A stretch of DNA of 64,000 bases, from contig CAZMGH010000009.1 in assembly GCA_964565805.1 (NCBI GenBank), forward strand, positions 1 through 64,000, given 5' to 3'. Below the pieces are notes generated by a model. That model worked only from the letters and a program-made list of their open reading frames with translations. It searched no databases and was not told the DNA's origin. Positions 62,401 through 64,000 of the stretch are shown in pieces. A program made the translations under genes and the position numbers. This DNA comes from Catenibacillus sp964565805 (GTDB taxonomy: Bacteria > Bacillota > Clostridia > Lachnospirales > Lachnospiraceae). How positions within the stretch are numbered: position 1 is the first letter of the stretch; the number at the start of each line of letters is the position of its first letter.

Positions 62401-63364
62401 AGAGGATATATCTCATCAGAGGGAAGGAAACGGTCTGGCACAGTTAGTCCAAAAGGAGTTGGCAGATCACTTTACCAGCCGCAGGCTGATCATTATCCTG
62501 ATCTTGATCTATGCCACAAGCTTTGCAAGCCTTTATGGAGCCTTGTCAGGGTTAAGTTCTGCCATTGAAAGCGATAGCAATTTTGTATTTCTTAAGCTTT
62601 ACACCACTACAGGCAATTCCATTCCGTCATTTATGAGCTTTATGGCCCTTTTAGGTCCTTTTGTAGGCCTGGCGCTGGGCTTTGACGCCATTAACAGCGA
62701 GCGGGCCATAGGAACCTTAAACCGGCTGGTTGCTCAGCCGATTTACCGTGATTCCATCATTATCGGAAAGTTCCTGGCCGGCGGCGCGATCATTGCGATG
62801 ATGGTCTTTTCCATGGGAATCTTCATCGGGGCCGTGGGGGTTTTAGCCACTGGTCTGGCGCCGGAATGGGAAGAAGTTTTAAGGATCCTGGTGTTCCTTA
62901 TATTTACAGTGGTTTATATGGCCTTCTGGCTGAGTTTGTCCATCTTATTTTCGGTTTTATGCCGCCATTCAGCCACCTCAGCCCTGTCTGTCATTGCTCT
63001 GTGGATCTTCTTTACTATATTTATGAGTCTGCTGGCAAATATTATTGCCGGGGCAGTATTCCCTATAGATTCCCAGTATAACGCTTTGATCAATGCCTAT
63101 GACAATTATACTCTGGAGCTGAATCTGAACCGTATTTCTCCCTATTATTTGTACAGCGAGGCTGTATCTACCATTATGAATCCTTCCGTGCGCTCCGTGA
63201 ATGTCATTACCATTGATCAGCTGGACGGGGCAATTTCCGGTTATCTGTCTTTAGGACAGAGTCTACTGCTGGTATGGCCCCATCTTACCGGAATCGGGGC
63301 GCTGATGCTCCTGGCATTTACCGGCTCCTATGCAGGCTTTATGCGCCAGGAGATTCGAGGTTAA
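62288..63364 (+). CDS. ABC-2 exporter permease
   Basis: A 358-residue membrane protein with six helices (for example LIIILILIYATSFASLYGALSG, FMSFMALLGPFVGLALGFDAINSE, IIAMMVFSMGIFIGAVGVLATGL, LVFLIFTVVYMAFWLSLSILFSVL) and the ERAIGTLNRLVAQPIYRDSIIIGKF cytoplasmic loop typical of the NosY-like/ABC-2 subfamily. Two starts are plausible: ATG 62288 (AAAAGG just before; 113-base overlap with the ATPase gene) and ATG 62366 (35-base overlap). I favour 62288 weakly. Confidence 0.88.
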   Translation: MKTLELKRKIGDAGSFLLEKIKIHKRMGQTPKSGLPSEEDISHQREGNGLAQLVQKELADHFTSRRLIIILILIYATSFASLYGALSGLSSAIESDSNFVFLKLYTTTGNSIPSFMSFMALLGPFVGLALGFDAINSERAIGTLNRLVAQPIYRDSIIIGKFLAGGAIIAMMVFSMGIFIGAVGVLATGLAPEWEEVLRILVFLIFTVVYMAFWLSLSILFSVLCRHSATSALSVIALWIFFTIFMSLLANIIAGAVFPIDSQYNALINAYDNYTLELNLNRISPYYLYSEAVSTIMNPSVRSVNVITIDQLDGAISGYLSLGQSLLLVWPHLTGIGALMLLAFTGSYAGFMRQEIRG

Positions 63365-63392
63365 ATCGGTAAATAAGGAGCTGTATGGACCT

Positions 63393-64000
63393 ATGGAATA
63401 TTCAATTATTAATTGTGTATCCGATCCGGTGATCCGGCAAGAAATTGATCAAATGGCATTTTACAGAGGACTATCCACATGGAATCTGAGGGAATTTATC
63501 CAGAAACGGAAGTTTCATGGAACAAAGGCGGTGGTATGGTATGCGGATCGGGATTATCTTACAGGAATCCCGGAGGACGTGATCCTTACTTTCAGCGCCC
63601 AGTGCCCTTTGGTGATGCTTGGCGGGAAAAGGAGACAGGAAGAAATCCGGAAGGAAGGGGCCGCCCTTTTTCAGGATGCTTTTCGGCGCCGTTTGCTTAC
63701 CTTTGATCATTTACCGGAATGGAATGGACGGACCATGGCCTATGGCCGGTTAAAGATCTGTCGGCAGAGCAGGAGGGTTTTTTTGGACGGGGAAAATGTA
63801 GAACTGTCTGGATTTGCCTATGACGTGTTTTTGCTTTTAGTGGAGCATGTAGGTGAAGCGGTTTCCAGGGAGCTGATCAATCAGACGCTGCCCCGGCGCA
63901 GCCGAAGCAGCCTGAGAAACGTAGACACCCATATTAAATATATCCGGCGGCAGATGGATTGGGGGCATGTGATCCGGTGCGTCCGTTCCGTTGGGTATTA
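63393..64000 (+). CDS. Winged-helix (OmpR-type) regulator with atypical N-terminal domain, 3' end missing
   Basis: The frame from ATG 63393 is open to the end of the window (202 codons). The C-terminal part (about 115-202: RLKICRQSRRVFLDGENVEL, AYDVFLLLVEHVGEAVSREL, LRNVDTHIKYIRRQMD, IRCVRSVGY) is a Trans_reg_C winged helix almost complete at the window edge. Residues 1-110 have a receiver-like length but I see neither the acidic pair nor a convincing phospho-Asp, so it may be a phosphorylation-independent regulator. AAGGAG lies 13 bases before the start. It follows the ABC-2 genes by 28 bases and may control them. Confidence 0.75.
   Translation, partial: MEYSIINCVSDPVIRQEIDQMAFYRGLSTWNLREFIQKRKFHGTKAVVWYADRDYLTGIPEDVILTFSAQCPLVMLGGKRRQEEIRKEGAALFQDAFRRRLLTFDHLPEWNGRTMAYGRLKICRQSRRVFLDGENVELSGFAYDVFLLLVEHVGEAVSRELINQTLPRRSRSSLRNVDTHIKYIRRQMDWGHVIRCVRSVGY

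Overview
The window looks like chromosomal DNA of a gut-type member of the Clostridia, most likely a Lachnospiraceae (Bacillota). This is an inference from strong AGGAGG ribosome binding sites, sigma-A type promoters, an archaeal-type prolyl-tRNA synthetase, a eukaryote-like isoleucyl-tRNA synthetase behind a T-box, a short ThiC, a BceRSAB-like module and many families typical of that group. A run of 100 Ns (12807-12906) shows that it is a draft scaffold. I saw no rRNA, CRISPR array, insertion sequence or prophage; one tRNA is present.

Layout. 1-5108: the end of proS, uvrB on the other strand, then two unusual minus-strand genes (a RhuM-family remnant and a short DUF1848 protein). 5300-9966: a BceRSAB-type two-component system with its ABC transporter. 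10360-16755: small metabolic and hypothetical genes (DUF1349, PPOX-like, lipoprotein, DUF5685 plus J-domain pair, isochorismatase-like hydrolase, nicotinate phosphoribosyltransferase). 16907-29857: the most interesting block. An AraC regulator fused to a GH39-like domain precedes a nine-gene operon: two Gfo/Idh/MocA oxidoreductases, a DUF6379 protein and a TIM-barrel protein that together resemble the beta and alpha subunits of C-glycoside deglycosidase, a flavin-reductase gene broken by an amber codon, and a complete Dpp/Opp-type ABC importer. 30113-35919: CapA-like protein, ClpB, and an SPFH protein with a small ribbon-helix-helix protein. 36140-41909: a MacAB-like efflux operon with two different adaptors, one carrying a large repeat-containing insertion. 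42158-48936: T-box, ileS, glycogen phosphorylase, truA. 49005-57108: YczE-like membrane protein, nth, recQ, TPP riboswitch and thiC, enolase, a MATE transporter. 57211-64000: tRNA-Pro(GGG), an intracellular GH5-like protein, a folate ECF S-component behind a THF riboswitch, an ABC-2 exporter with a NEW3-domain surface protein, and a truncated winged-helix regulator.

How the genes fit together. The 17-30 kb block reads as a self-contained pathway: import of a glycoconjugate by the ABC transporter, oxidation of the sugar by a Gfo/Idh/MocA enzyme to a 3-keto form, cleavage of the sugar-aglycone bond by the DUF6379/TIM-barrel pair, and possible re-reduction of the keto sugar by the second oxidoreductase. 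The AraC-GH39 protein upstream is the likely sensor. Elsewhere, vitamin supply is under riboswitch control (TPP for thiC, THF for the folate S-component), and several gene remnants (a RhuM gene, a response-regulator start after truA, a thioredoxin-fold tail after eno, the amber-interrupted reductase) point to ongoing gene loss.
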